Part shown: positions 1 through 7,358 of the stretch, piece by piece
Numbering within the stretch: position 1 is the stretch's first letter
Layout of the letters: each line of letters starts with the position of its first letter
NCBI GenBank assembly: GCA_050313295.1
Contig: JBNPLD010000004.1
Direction: 5' to 3' (one strand)
Source: S5-A14a sp022766365
Lineage (GTDB): Bacteria; Bacillota; Clostridia; Peptostreptococcales; Anaerovoracaceae
DNA: 64,000 nt
Made by a program: the position numbers and the translations under genes
The notes under the pieces: generated by a model
The model's database searches: none
Told to the model about the DNA's origin: nothing
Seen by the model: the letters and a program-made list of their open reading frames with translations, nothing else

Positions 1-20
1 ATTAATGTTATTTTTATTCT

Positions 21-299
21 TCAACGGTCTCTTGAATACCTAAAGACATAATTAAGGATAGAGCTAAACGTTGAAAAACAAACCAGCAAAATTTTATAGT
101 AAAAATCTCCTGCTGTTTCGGTATACATATATGCTGAGTATACTGCTACGCAAATCACCGGGACCATCAAAACTACACATCTTGAAGCATAACTCCTTTT
201 ACTGCACTTCTTTGACAACATTCTCTTGGAAATTTCGGCACCTATGGCGAATCCGGAAATTATAAGCAGAGCATTTATAATTAAATTTGTGTAACTCAT
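21..299 (-). CDS. Small predicted three-helix membrane protein of unknown function
   Basis: This 92-residue protein has three hydrophobic stretches, at about residues 5-22, 41-58 and 68-85. They are separated by a basic loop rich in Lys, Ser, Arg and Cys (about residues 25-40). I recognise no family. It lies directly downstream, on the same strand, of the C-terminal fragment of a disrupted secreted-protein gene, so the two may once have shared a transcript. The start ATG is 10 bases beyond the stop of that fragment, and no strong ribosome binding site is visible. Confidence 0.45.
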   Translation of the reverse strand: MSYTNLIINALLIISGFAIGAEISKRMLSKKCSKRSYASRCVVLMVPVICVAVYSAYMYTETAGDFYYKILLVCFSTFSSILNYVFRYSRDR

Positions 300-308
300 A
301 ACATATTC

Positions 309-515
309 CTAAGAAAAGCAAACGTAGTAATATGTTGTTGTAGCATAGTGTTTGTGACCGCTGTAAATATACCAGTCAACTTTTATTTTTTTGTACAAAC
401 CCGGTATATTCTTATGTCCATACTGAGTTTTCTTATAATACATAGTCTTAGTATTTGATGAAAGTTCCTGTGCGACGAACACTATATACGATGCTGCTTC
501 CGGAGTAATAGAATT
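309..515 (-). pseudogene. C-terminal fragment of a split secreted-protein gene
   Basis: The minus strand from about 515 down to the TAG at 309-311 reads open and encodes about 65 residues. It includes the segments ITPEAASYIVFVAQELSSNT and GHKHYATTTYYYVCFS and has no start codon. The matching N-terminal part, with signal peptide and promoter, lies on the same strand at 2380-2676. The two reading frames can be joined around similar Ser-Val/Ile-Thr codons, so I infer one gene interrupted by about 1.9 kb of inserted DNA. The Tyr/Lys/Thr-rich sequence ending in a Cys suggests a small secreted protein, but the family is unknown. Confidence 0.5.
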
Positions 516-564
516 AAGAAGAACACTTAATCACTGTTTTAGTGAAATATGTACTTCTTAATTC
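511..564 (+). repeat. Nested inverted repeat at the left boundary of the insertion
   Basis: GAATTAAGAAG at 511-521 is the exact reverse complement of CTTCTTAATTC at 554-564. Between them a second stem pairs TCACT (531-535) with AGTGA (541-545). Together they could fold as a long interrupted hairpin. It marks the point where the disrupted host frame ends. It may be a terminal structure of the element or part of its noncoding RNA. Confidence 0.5.
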
Positions 565-805
565 TTTTTAGTACCATAAATAGTGTAAGAAAGAAAGTAA
601 TTTCTATCTTGCACTATTTTTGTATAATGAAGAAGTAGTATGACGATCGTCTTTTAGGGTTTAAACATCCGCCAATAAAACTGTCAACTACCTTTTCATT
701 ATTCATATTCGGTTAAGCAGGTTGGGCAAAACGTCCGGGTCACGAGCTAAAATGAGTGTAATGGTGCAGGTAGGAACTACAAATCAAAAGAAAGAAGGTA
801 ATAAA
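565..805 (+). ncRNA. Candidate IS110 bridge RNA region (noncoding left end)
   Basis: About 240 bases of noncoding DNA precede the IS110 recombinase. They hold a strong hairpin of 19 pairs with one wobble and one mismatch (578-596 with 601-619, loop GTAA). A TATAAT-like hexamer follows at 623-628, then a perfect 10-base palindrome GACGATCGTC at 642-651. Some IS110 elements carry a structured bridge RNA in the left end, upstream of the recombinase, that pairs with donor and target DNA. Assigning that role here is inference; I did not identify the donor- and target-binding loops. Confidence 0.4.
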
Positions 806-2029
806 ATGATATCTATAGGAATAGATATAGCAAAAGAAAAGTTTACAGCCTGTGCACTAGAACAAGGCAGCAAAATCATCTGGAAGCCTTTTGATATTCA
901 TCTTAACAAAACAAAAGTAGAAGAATTTTTAAAGAAACTAGATTCATTAAATGAAGAAGTCAAGATAGTTATGGAAGCAACAGGTAAATATCATCTTCCA
1001 ATCCTCTATGAATTAAAAGACAAAGGATACTTTGCAAGTGTAGTAAATCCTTTAAAAATGAAACAGTTTTGTCGTGTACTTAACTTTAGAAAATCTAAAA
1101 ATGATAATATAGATGCCATACAAATAGCCGAATATGGCTTGATGTACTGGAAAGAATTACAAGAATACAAAGTAGATTCAGAAAGTTTTAGAGTCCTAAA
1201 AGAATTAAACAGATCCTATCAGCATTACATGGACTTAAGAATCAACCAAATGAACTTCATAGACCAAACAATAAGCCAAACATTTCCGGGAATAAAAAAA
1301 CTAATACCCCACGCTTCAGGAGACTTTTCAAAAGATAAGCTATTAGATTTCTTAGAAACATGGTGGCATAAAAATCTAGTATTAGAAAAACCAGAAGAAA
1401 AATTCATAGAAGATTTTAAAAACCGGGCAAAAGAAAAGAGATACCATCCTAATGCTGATAAAGCTAAATCCATATACAAGCTCGCAGAGGAAAGTATCTC
1501 AACTCAACCTTCTAGTAGCTCATATATAAAGACTAGCATACAAGAAGGAATAGAATTGATAAAACATATAAATCAAATTCTACATACTATTTTATCACAA
1601 ATGATAGAAATTGCCGAGCCCTTAGAAGAATATCAAGAAGCAAAGAAATTCTCAGGAATATCAGATAAATTAGCAGTACAAATCACAGCAGAATTTGGAG
1701 ACTTATCAAAATTTAAAAACAAAAAAAGTTTAATATCCTTTGTAGGAATAGATTCACCACCATATGAGTCAGGGAACTATAAAGCAGATCAGAGAAAAAT
1801 AACAAAAAGAGGCAATGCAATACTAAGAAAAGTAGGTTATCAAGCAATGAAATGTATGATGAGCGCCAAAGACCCTGAAAATGGAATATATTTGTATATG
1901 GTAGAAAAAGAAAACGATGGTAAGGCAAAGAAAGTATGTAAATTTGCAGGATTAAATAAATTCTTAAGGATATACTATGCAAAAGTAATGGCATCAAAAC
2001 AAGAAAATAAGTTGTTAAAAGCAGCCTAG
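806..2029 (+). CDS. IS110-family transposase/recombinase
   Basis: This 407-residue DEDD-type recombinase moves an IS110 element. The N-terminal RuvC-like domain shows Asp in IGIDIAKEKF, Glu in VMEATGKYH and the paired Asp residues of KNDNIDAIQIAEYG. The C-terminal Transposase_20 domain shows FVGIDSPPYESGNY, with the expected catalytic Ser, followed by KITKRGNAILRKVGYQ. The open frame extends upstream to 722, but I chose ATG 806 because family members begin at the IGID motif and AGAAGG lies just upstream. Length is usual and no lesions are seen, so it is probably functional. The long noncoding region upstream fits the IS110 subgroup rather than IS1111. Confidence 0.93.
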   Translation: MISIGIDIAKEKFTACALEQGSKIIWKPFDIHLNKTKVEEFLKKLDSLNEEVKIVMEATGKYHLPILYELKDKGYFASVVNPLKMKQFCRVLNFRKSKNDNIDAIQIAEYGLMYWKELQEYKVDSESFRVLKELNRSYQHYMDLRINQMNFIDQTISQTFPGIKKLIPHASGDFSKDKLLDFLETWWHKNLVLEKPEEKFIEDFKNRAKEKRYHPNADKAKSIYKLAEESISTQPSSSSYIKTSIQEGIELIKHINQILHTILSQMIEIAEPLEEYQEAKKFSGISDKLAVQITAEFGDLSKFKNKKSLISFVGIDSPPYESGNYKADQRKITKRGNAILRKVGYQAMKCMMSAKDPENGIYLYMVEKENDGKAKKVCKFAGLNKFLRIYYAKVMASKQENKLLKAA

Positions 2030-2053
2030 AATTAAAAATATAATAGTTAAAAC

Positions 2054-2073
2054 AAGCCGATAGTAAACGGCTT
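2054..2073 (+). terminator. Hairpin just after the IS110 recombinase
   Basis: AAGCCG (2054-2059) pairs with CGGCTT (2068-2073) and is followed by ATTTGTT. Flanking AACAA/TTGTT can extend the stem with a small bulge. It could end recombinase transcription or form part of the right end of the element. Confidence 0.5.
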
Positions 2074-2105
2074 ATTTGTTGTGCTCAAATTTAAACTCTA
2101 AATAG

Positions 2106-2143
2106 CAAGGAGAAAAGTAAAATTAATCTTGCTTTTCTCCTTG
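2106..2143 (+). terminator. 12-bp hairpin between IS110 and the TnpW-like gene
   Basis: CAAGGAGAAAAG at 2106-2117 is perfectly complementary to CTTTTCTCCTTG at 2132-2143 with a 14-base loop. GACTTTTG follows. The right arm contains TTCTCC, so one arm resembles a ribosome binding site and the other an anti-SD sequence. Confidence 0.45.
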
Positions 2144-2189
2144 ACTTTTGTTAGCAGGTTTTAATTGCAACAAACAGGAGGAAAACTAT

Positions 2190-2375
2190 ATGCAAGAAAA
2201 TAAAAATGAACAGAATACAGAAACAAAAACGATAAAGAAAATTGGGAAAGTAACCTATGAGGTTGTTGTCCACTTTAATGAGAATGCAACGGAAACCATG
2301 CAAGATAAATTAAAACGCATCATGCTTAGAGAAATGGAGATGGAAAAACATCAAAAAGGTGATAAAAATGATTAG
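2190..2375 (+). CDS. TnpW-like transposon-encoded small protein
   Basis: This 61-residue protein contains KKIGKVTYEVVVHFNENATE followed by TMQDKLKRIMLRE. The pattern fits small proteins annotated as TnpW in large-serine-recombinase transposons such as Tn4451, which have Ile-Gly-x-x-Thr-Tyr, then a Glu-Thr, then Asp-Lys-Leu/Ile-x-Arg. I chose ATG 2190, 11 codons plus downstream of an upstream in-frame start, because CAGGAGG sits about 8 bases before it. No serine recombinase is found beside it, so it appears to be an orphan remnant. Its function in those elements is not established. Confidence 0.55.
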   Translation: MQENKNEQNTETKTIKKIGKVTYEVVVHFNENATETMQDKLKRIMLREMEMEKHQKGDKND

Positions 2376-2379
2376 AAAA

Positions 2380-2676
2380 TCCTTGACAAGTTGTTACAGA
2401 ATAAGCCAACCCTTCTGTTTCAGCTGTCATCGCAGCTGAAACGATAGATGTGGCGGTTAGCCTTATAATCGTATCCGTCACAACATTTCCGTTAAAACTT
2501 TTCTGATAAACTGTATAGTCACTTGGCGAACCATATGGAAAATACTTAGTAACATTGTGCATTTTGGCATATACATAGTTCCCATTAAAATCATGCTGAT
2601 TAGCGGTAGCGGCAACTGCAGAAATCGGTAATGACATAACAACTACTGCCATTATAAAAACTACTATCCTTTTCAT
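2380..2676 (-). pseudogene. N-terminal fragment of a split secreted-protein gene
   Basis: This is the start of the gene whose C-terminal part lies at 309-515. ATG 2676 is preceded by AGAGGTG (2681-2687). The N-terminus is a clear Sec signal peptide: a basic MKRI, a hydrophobic stretch to about residue 17 and a likely cleavage after ISAVAA. The mature part, about 75 residues, is rich in Asn, Tyr and Thr and contains the motif VTKYFPYGSPSDYTVYQKSF. The original frame runs into foreign sequence near 2395. The fold is unknown; a small secreted antimicrobial or toxin-like protein is possible but unproven. Confidence 0.5.
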
Positions 2677-2753
2677 AAGTTTCACCTCTTATTCTTTTAT
2701 GACCAAGGTTTGAATATTATTGCACTATTCAGGTTACTTATGCTTTCAGTTGA

Positions 2754-2781
2754 ATTATAACACCTATCCACATATTGTCAA
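2754..2781 (-). promoter_or_regulatory. Sigma-A-type promoter of the split secreted-protein gene
   Basis: On the minus strand TTGACA (2776-2781) and TATAAT (2754-2759) are separated by 16 bases. This matches the consensus and lies 77 bases upstream of the ATG at 2676. The truncated gene should therefore still be transcribed strongly, toward the inserted element. Confidence 0.75.
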
Positions 2782-2878
2782 TCAAAAATGTTTATTACTT
2801 TAATTTATCATATCGGGATGAGTCGTTGTCAAATCTCGTTCCAATATCTTGAAATGTACACCCGAAAATAGCAGGGAT

Positions 2879-3100
2879 TTACTTCCGAGTTCCATGTTTT
2901 CCGTGATTTCCATACTTATGGCTTCTATAATGATAATATGTAAAGGCAAATACCAAAAGTCCGGTTGCAATGTAAAAACATATACTCGAACATTTTACAT
3001 ACCCATCGGCAAAATTATAGAGGCTAAATACAATCATTACTGCTGCACTTACAACCCACAACAACAGCAAAATCGTTAAAACTGAAATTCTCCGCCTCAT
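2879..3100 (-). CDS. Small two-helix membrane protein with a basic, His-rich tail
   Basis: This 73-residue protein has hydrophobic segments at about residues 7-27 and 38-56. A polar tail rich in His, Lys and Gly follows (YHYRSHKYGNHGKHGTRK), which might bind metal. ATG 3100 is preceded by AAGGGAGA, a fair ribosome binding site. I recognise no family. It stands alone between the split secreted gene and the tRNA-binding-domain gene, all on the same strand. Confidence 0.5.
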   Translation of the reverse strand: MRRRISVLTILLLLWVVSAAVMIVFSLYNFADGYVKCSSICFYIATGLLVFAFTYYHYRSHKYGNHGKHGTRK

Positions 3101-3145
3101 GATTTTTCTCCCTTATATCTTCCTGTCTCACATTCCTTGTCCATA

Positions 3146-3538
3146 TTACCCTGCCCTAACTCCGTTGGGAACCGGCTTTTCCGGACTGGCTAAAACAGGA
3201 ATTATTCCATCCTCATACCCGATGTCAAAAAGCATACCCTGAGATGTAATACCAAACATCTCCCTAGGTGCAAGATTTACAACAAACAACGCCTGCCTAC
3301 CCTCTATCTCACGGGGATTCTCTCTCTCCTTCTTCATGCCACAAAGAATAATTCTCTTAAACTCACCGAAATCCACCGTGAGCTTTACCAGCTTGTCAGA
3401 CTTTTCCACATCTTCCACAGACAAAATCTCCCCTATCCTTATATCGATTTTATCCAAATCCTTAAGCTTGATTTCATCCTTTACCGGGGCAGACTTTATT
3501 CTCTTAAGCTCGGCGTTTTTTCCTTTTACTTCGATCAT
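3146..3538 (-). CDS. Stand-alone tRNA-binding (EMAPII/OB-fold) domain protein
   Basis: This 130-residue protein is a single tRNA-binding OB-fold domain of the type found in the MetG C-terminus, CsaA and Trbp111. Typical blocks are IDIRIGEILSVEDVEKSDKL, then VDFGEFKRIILCGMKK and the C-terminal NLAPREMFGITSQGMLF. The first 25 residues are a charged Lys-rich extension. A GGAGGTG site precedes ATG 3538, which lies inside the end of the upstream membrane-protein gene (35-base overlap), so translation is probably coupled. It may act as a tRNA-binding accessory protein or chaperone; pairing with MetRS is possible but not shown. Confidence 0.8.
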   Translation of the reverse strand: MIEVKGKNAELKRIKSAPVKDEIKLKDLDKIDIRIGEILSVEDVEKSDKLVKLTVDFGEFKRIILCGMKKERENPREIEGRQALFVVNLAPREMFGITSQGMLFDIGYEDGIIPVLASPEKPVPNGVRAG

Positions 3539-4100
3539 AAATCTTCACCTCCGTCTTCATAAACTTCCTCATAAAAATCCCCTCATCAATTGCATCTATT
3601 CCATCGGCAACAAAACAAATATAAAAAATAAGAAGGAAAATCAGATCCAACCACGGAGGCGTAATGGAAATAATGCTCATGACAAGCGGATGAACCAAAA
3701 GTAGACATCCGGCAAGAAAAACAGTGATTTTCAAGCTGTGAACAAGGCATGCATATCCATGGATATTCAAAAATCTCCCCGTATAATTCCAGTATCTGTT
3801 AGCTGTCACAAGATGAATCAAAATACCTGCCGTAAGTTCGACAAGCGTGGCGATAAAAAACAACAGTATCAACATATAGGCAAAGGCATCCATGAGTAGC
3901 TGGTGTGCCACGAACAGAGATAACACCATCATACATCCGTACAAAGGCATATAAGGACCCCTCATTATACCCCTGTCAAACCTGTGCCTATCTTTAATCA
4001 AACAATATATGTTATCCGTTAACCAGCCGATTAAGGAATAAATTGCAAATAGCTGCATAAGTTGAATCGCACTGAATCCGACACTTTCCTGAACATTCAT
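3504..4100 (-). CDS. Predicted membrane protein of the putative ABC-transporter type IV family
   Basis: This 198-residue protein has five or so predicted membrane segments. It contains the hallmark N-terminal pattern YSLIGWLTDNIYC followed by RGIMRGPYMPLYG, and a later NRYWNYTGRFLNIHGYACLV segment, which together match the PF06541-type family. Members are called putative ABC-transporter type IV proteins, but no ATPase partner lies nearby and the function is unknown. It ends in a strongly basic tail. The start overlaps the preceding SanA/YdcF-like gene by 4 bases, and its 3-prime end overlaps the tRNA-binding-domain gene, so the three form one operon. Confidence 0.7.
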   Translation of the reverse strand: MNVQESVGFSAIQLMQLFAIYSLIGWLTDNIYCLIKDRHRFDRGIMRGPYMPLYGCMMVLSLFVAHQLLMDAFAYMLILLFFIATLVELTAGILIHLVTANRYWNYTGRFLNIHGYACLVHSLKITVFLAGCLLLVHPLVMSIISITPPWLDLIFLLIFYICFVADGIDAIDEGIFMRKFMKTEVKIYDRSKRKKRRA

Positions 4101-4840
4101 GGCATATCTACCTTCTTGTGTGTCAAAGTACCATCTCCTGAAATATCCACGGTCTCACCATTATATTTTGGTATTTTTTTAAATTTCAGAGCAAAAAAGT
4201 CCTTATTCCTCGCCATAATTTCCCTAAATATCAGCTGGACATTGTCCTGACGAATCTCTTTCGGTCCAACCTGATCAGTAGCAATCCCTCTCGTTTTCAT
4301 ATCTGCATTCTGTCCTATATAAATCGCCCTGGGTAGATGAAATGATTGAGTCACAACAATCGCACGATTTACTCCAAAGACCTGTTTGGCTCTCACCATA
4401 CTCTGATATGTATTTATCCCTTGGTAATCACAAAAAACGTCATCGCCGGGCACGCCCTTTTCCTTCATATATTCAAGCATTACTGAAATTTCGTCATAGT
4501 AATCTCCGGTCCCATCTCCGCTAAGCAAGATTTTCGGAGCCAATCCCCTTGAATACAAATCAAAGGCTGCATCAAGCCTTGCTTTCAATATGGGCGAAGG
4601 GGTATTCCCTGACAAAACAGCCGCCCCCGGAACAATGATTGCTTCGGCACCAAAATCACGAACTGCTTCTACTGACTGTCCGGAAAGTGAAGAATCGTTT
4701 CCTCTGTACGAACCCAGAATATTAGGTTCTTCTAAAGTTTTGATGTGTTGGCTTATAGCAGCTATGGAAAAAATCAATATCAGTAGAATCGCTGATATTG
4801 ATATAATTATTTTCTTGCGCTTTTTCCTTTTTTGATACAT
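4097..4840 (-). CDS. SanA/YdcF-type DUF218 membrane-anchored protein
   Basis: This 247-residue protein has one N-terminal membrane helix after a basic KKRKKRKK-type stretch. A DUF218 domain follows, with AIIVPGAAVLSGNTPSPILK, ILLSGDGTGDYYDEI and IVVTQSFHLPRAIYIG. DUF218 proteins such as SanA and YdcF are linked to envelope integrity, but their biochemical activity is not settled. I chose ATG 4840 because AGGGG lies about 7 bases upstream; the open frame extends to 4867 without a good site. It is first in a three-gene operon and divergent from aroF. Confidence 0.75.
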   Translation of the reverse strand: MYQKRKKRKKIIISISAILLILIFSIAAISQHIKTLEEPNILGSYRGNDSSLSGQSVEAVRDFGAEAIIVPGAAVLSGNTPSPILKARLDAAFDLYSRGLAPKILLSGDGTGDYYDEISVMLEYMKEKGVPGDDVFCDYQGINTYQSMVRAKQVFGVNRAIVVTQSFHLPRAIYIGQNADMKTRGIATDQVGPKEIRQDNVQLIFREIMARNKDFFALKFKKIPKYNGETVDISGDGTLTHKKVDMP

Positions 4841-4873
4841 GTTTACCCCTGCTATCATTTTTTGCATTTGAGG

Positions 4874-4894
4874 CTGAATTGTGTTACAATTCAG
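4874..4894. promoter_or_regulatory. Perfect inverted repeat between divergent sanA-like gene and aroF
   Basis: CTGAATTG (4874-4881) and CAATTCAG (4887-4894) form an 8-bp dyad with a 5-base centre. It lies in the 101-base gap between the divergent genes. It could be an operator, or a small hairpin in the 5-prime leader of the minus-strand gene. Confidence 0.4.
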
Positions 4895-4941
4895 TTACTA
4901 TCAGTATACCACAGAAGGGTCAAAATTCATAATATTTTACA

Positions 4942-5760
4942 ATGGGATTATTAGTTTCTAGAGAAGAAAAAAAAGAAGATACGGTCATCAGGGTCGGAAA
5001 CGCCACCATAGGTGACGGCTCTTTGTGTATCATCGCCGGTCCCTGCACCATAGAGAGCCGAGGACAGCTGGAGGAAGTAGCAGAGGGGCTTGCCAAAACA
5101 AGCACCAATATCCTTAGGGGTGGTGCTTTTAAACCGAGGACTTCATCGTATTCCTTCCAAGGAATGGGAAAAGACGGTCTTGACCTGCTATCTCGGGCTA
5201 AAGCGATAACTGGTCTTCCAACTATATCTGAAATTGTTGATATAGCTGATTTATCGTTATTTGACGATGTTGATATTTTGCAAGTTGGAGCAAAGAACAT
5301 GCAGAATTATACCCTGCTTAAGGCACTTGGCAAACAAGAGAAACCTGTTTTGTTAAAGCGCGGTTGGGCAAACACAATAAGTGAATTTCTGGAAAGTGCC
5401 GAGTATATTTATCGAGAGGGGAATCATAATGTAATTCTCTGCGAGCGAGGTATAAGAACTTTTGAAACCTCTACTAGAAATTCATTTGACATTAATGCAA
5501 TACCACTTTTGAAGGAGAAGTCCCACCTTCCTGTAATCGGTGATCCCAGTCACGGGACAGGTGTTTCAGGACTTGTGCTTCCTGTGAGCATGGCGATTGT
5601 TGCAGCAGGTGCTGACGGACTGATGATAGAAGTGCATAATAATCCGGAATGTGCTCTCTGCGATGGTTTCCAATCTATAAATCTTGAAGAATTTAAACTC
5701 TTAGAAAATAGGGCTAGAATATATGAAAAAATTCGAAATTTCAACTGCACATCCATATGA
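4942..5760 (+). CDS. aroF: 3-deoxy-7-phosphoheptulonate synthase (DAHP synthase, type I-beta)
   Basis: This enzyme condenses phosphoenolpyruvate and erythrose 4-phosphate into DAHP, the entry to aromatic amino acid synthesis. The protein has 272 residues and shows IIAGPCTIES, ILRGGAFKPRTSSYSFQG, PVLLKRGWANTISEFLESAE, ILCERGIRTFE and IGDPSHGTG, the AroF/KDPS-type metal- and substrate-binding blocks. It lacks the N-terminal ferredoxin-like regulatory domain of many type I-beta enzymes, so allosteric control may be absent or different. The start is limited by an in-frame TAA 12 bases upstream, and no strong ribosome binding site is seen. Its 3-prime end overlaps aroB by 38 bases. Confidence 0.93.
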   Translation: MGLLVSREEKKEDTVIRVGNATIGDGSLCIIAGPCTIESRGQLEEVAEGLAKTSTNILRGGAFKPRTSSYSFQGMGKDGLDLLSRAKAITGLPTISEIVDIADLSLFDDVDILQVGAKNMQNYTLLKALGKQEKPVLLKRGWANTISEFLESAEYIYREGNHNVILCERGIRTFETSTRNSFDINAIPLLKEKSHLPVIGDPSHGTGVSGLVLPVSMAIVAAGADGLMIEVHNNPECALCDGFQSINLEEFKLLENRARIYEKIRNFNCTSI

Positions 5761-6763
5761 AATCTGCATTGGAGAAGGTATCATGTCGGAAAGTGGAAAT
5801 CTCATAAGCACTGTCCTCGAGCCTTGCAAGATTGCAATAATCACTGATACCAACGTAAACGGACTCTATTCCCAGGTTTTTCTCACTTCTCTGATTGAGA
5901 AGGGATTTGAGGTGTCAAAAATCATTTTTCCCGCAGGTGAACATTCAAAGAATATGACAACCTACGGTAACGTACTTGAGGCACTTGCTGACGAAGGAAT
6001 CAGCCGATCTGATGTCATAGCCTCTCTTGGAGGTGGAGTTGTCGGGGATATAAGCGGGTTTGCAGCTGCTACCTATATGAGAGGAATCAAATACATTCAA
6101 ATTCCAACAACGTACATATCTTCTATCGATGCTTCTGTCGGCGGTAAGACCGGCATTAACCTGCTGTCCGGCAAAAATCTCGCCGGCGCTTTTTGGCAGC
6201 CCTCAATGGTAATTTGCGATCCGAAGGTTTTCGAGAGTTTGCCGGCAGGTCAGCTGCTTGAAGGGGCTTCTGAAGCTATCAAAATGGGCATATGTTCCGA
6301 TGGCAGTCTAATTCCTAAGGTTTTGGATAAGGATTATTTGTATGTGATAGAGCGAGCAGTATCTATCAAAAAATCAATTGTCGAAGCCGATGAGCTTGAC
6401 ACAGGTCTCAGACAAATCCTCAATTTCGGTCATACTGTGGGACACTGCATCGAAAAAGCAAGTGCCTATTCCATTTCCCACGGACAGGCAGTTGCAAAGG
6501 GAATGGCAGCCGAAGCCAAAGCTTGTGCTGCCATGGGGTTCACATCAGTTGATGTGTATGATGAAATTGTATCTATTCTATCAGAAGCAGGTTTTGATCT
6601 TTCAATTCCTTTTTCCGGAGAAGAACTTTATAGTTATGCCCTTTTAGATAAGAAGATATCCTACGGAAAAATTACAATTACAGTGCCCGACCGAATAGGA
6701 CAGAGTCACCTTTCAAAGATTTCTCTGCTGGATTTGAAGGTCTTTTTCGATAGTGCTGTCTAG
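5723..6763 (+). CDS. aroB: 3-dehydroquinate synthase
   Basis: This is the second shikimate-pathway step, converting DAHP to 3-dehydroquinate with NAD and a divalent metal. The protein has 346 residues, a normal length. Visible blocks are ASLGGGVVGDISGFAAATYM and PTTYISSIDASVGGKTGIN in the NAD-binding domain. Metal-ligand regions follow with Glu in EGASEAIKMG, His in LNFGHTVGHCIE and His in YSISHGQAVAKGM. The start lies inside aroF, which implies translational coupling. Its last 51 bases overlap the end of the convergent GNAT gene. The other shikimate genes are not in this window. Confidence 0.95.
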   Translation: MKKFEISTAHPYEICIGEGIMSESGNLISTVLEPCKIAIITDTNVNGLYSQVFLTSLIEKGFEVSKIIFPAGEHSKNMTTYGNVLEALADEGISRSDVIASLGGGVVGDISGFAAATYMRGIKYIQIPTTYISSIDASVGGKTGINLLSGKNLAGAFWQPSMVICDPKVFESLPAGQLLEGASEAIKMGICSDGSLIPKVLDKDYLYVIERAVSIKKSIVEADELDTGLRQILNFGHTVGHCIEKASAYSISHGQAVAKGMAAEAKACAAMGFTSVDVYDEIVSILSEAGFDLSIPFSGEELYSYALLDKKISYGKITITVPDRIGQSHLSKISLLDLKVFFDSAV

Positions 6764-7318
6764 CTGTCCGGTTTTATTCCAATCTTCTTTTGCCAATGAA
6801 AATACAAGAGAATCTCTTAACTGGCCTGTATATATTCTATAGGCCTTTCTTATTTTCCCTTCATATTGAAAATTGTTTTTCTCAGCAACTCTTTGTGACC
6901 TTTCGTTCACCGGGGAAGTACATATTGTGAGAATCTCCATATCAAGATTCTCAAAAGCATATCTGATTATTTCTCCGGCAGCTTCTGTCATATAGCCTTT
7001 CCCCCATTCCTTTCGGTCAAGGCTGTAACCTATTTCTTTACTCCTGGCATCAGGACGGAATCTGTCCGTTTCAAGGGCTATGGACCCTATAAGTTTACCG
7101 GGTTTTCCATCTTTGTCCTTTAACCTGATACAAAATGCCCCTGTGGGAATGAACATTCCCTCAATTATCATCTTCGACTCTTCTACACTTTCGTGGGGTT
7201 TCCAGCCTGCGTGGGGACCTACATCAGGATCCTTTGCATAGGCATAGAGTTCCTCCGCATCTTGAACTTTAAAAGGAGTGAGAAAAAGCCTTTCTGTTTC
7301 TAATATTTTGTTGTCCAT
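6713..7318 (-). CDS. GNAT-family N-acetyltransferase, RimJ/RimL type
   Basis: This 201-residue acetyltransferase has the typical opening LETERLFLTPFKVQDAEELY. It has a middle strand GKLIGSIALETDR, the acetyl-CoA loop YSLDRKEWGKGYMTEAAGE and a late segment VNERSQRVAEKNNFQYEGK. RimJ/RimL relatives acetylate ribosomal proteins or other amines; the substrate here cannot be told. I chose ATG 7318 since GAGGT lies 8 bases upstream, although the frame opens at 7336. It follows the LtaS-like gene by 40 bases in the same direction and converges on aroB with a 51-base overlap. Confidence 0.85.
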   Translation of the reverse strand: MDNKILETERLFLTPFKVQDAEELYAYAKDPDVGPHAGWKPHESVEESKMIIEGMFIPTGAFCIRLKDKDGKPGKLIGSIALETDRFRPDARSKEIGYSLDRKEWGKGYMTEAAGEIIRYAFENLDMEILTICTSPVNERSQRVAEKNNFQYEGKIRKAYRIYTGQLRDSLVFSLAKEDWNKTGQLDSTIEKDLQIQQRNL

Positions 7319-7358
7319 TTCGGATACCTCGATCAAATAATTATCTGCTCTGTTTTCG

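Larger units (their letters stand above)
512..2390 (+). mobile_element. Insertion with an IS110-family element and a TnpW-like gene
   Basis: This segment separates the two halves of a secreted-protein gene. It contains, in order, a structured noncoding left end (about 512-805), an IS110-family recombinase (806-2029), two hairpins and a TnpW-like small gene (2190-2375). IS110 elements lack long terminal inverted repeats and usually make no target duplication, so exact ends cannot be read here. The limits given are where the host-gene reading frames stop. TnpW-like genes accompany large-serine-recombinase transposons, so this may be two events: an older Tn4451-type element that was mostly lost, and an IS110 insertion. 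Confidence 0.55.

Noticed and set aside
722..805. Extended N-terminus of the IS110 recombinase
   Set aside because: Open reading frame reaches 722, but family proteins start at the IGID motif and a ribosome binding site precedes ATG 806. The stretch more likely belongs to the noncoding left end.
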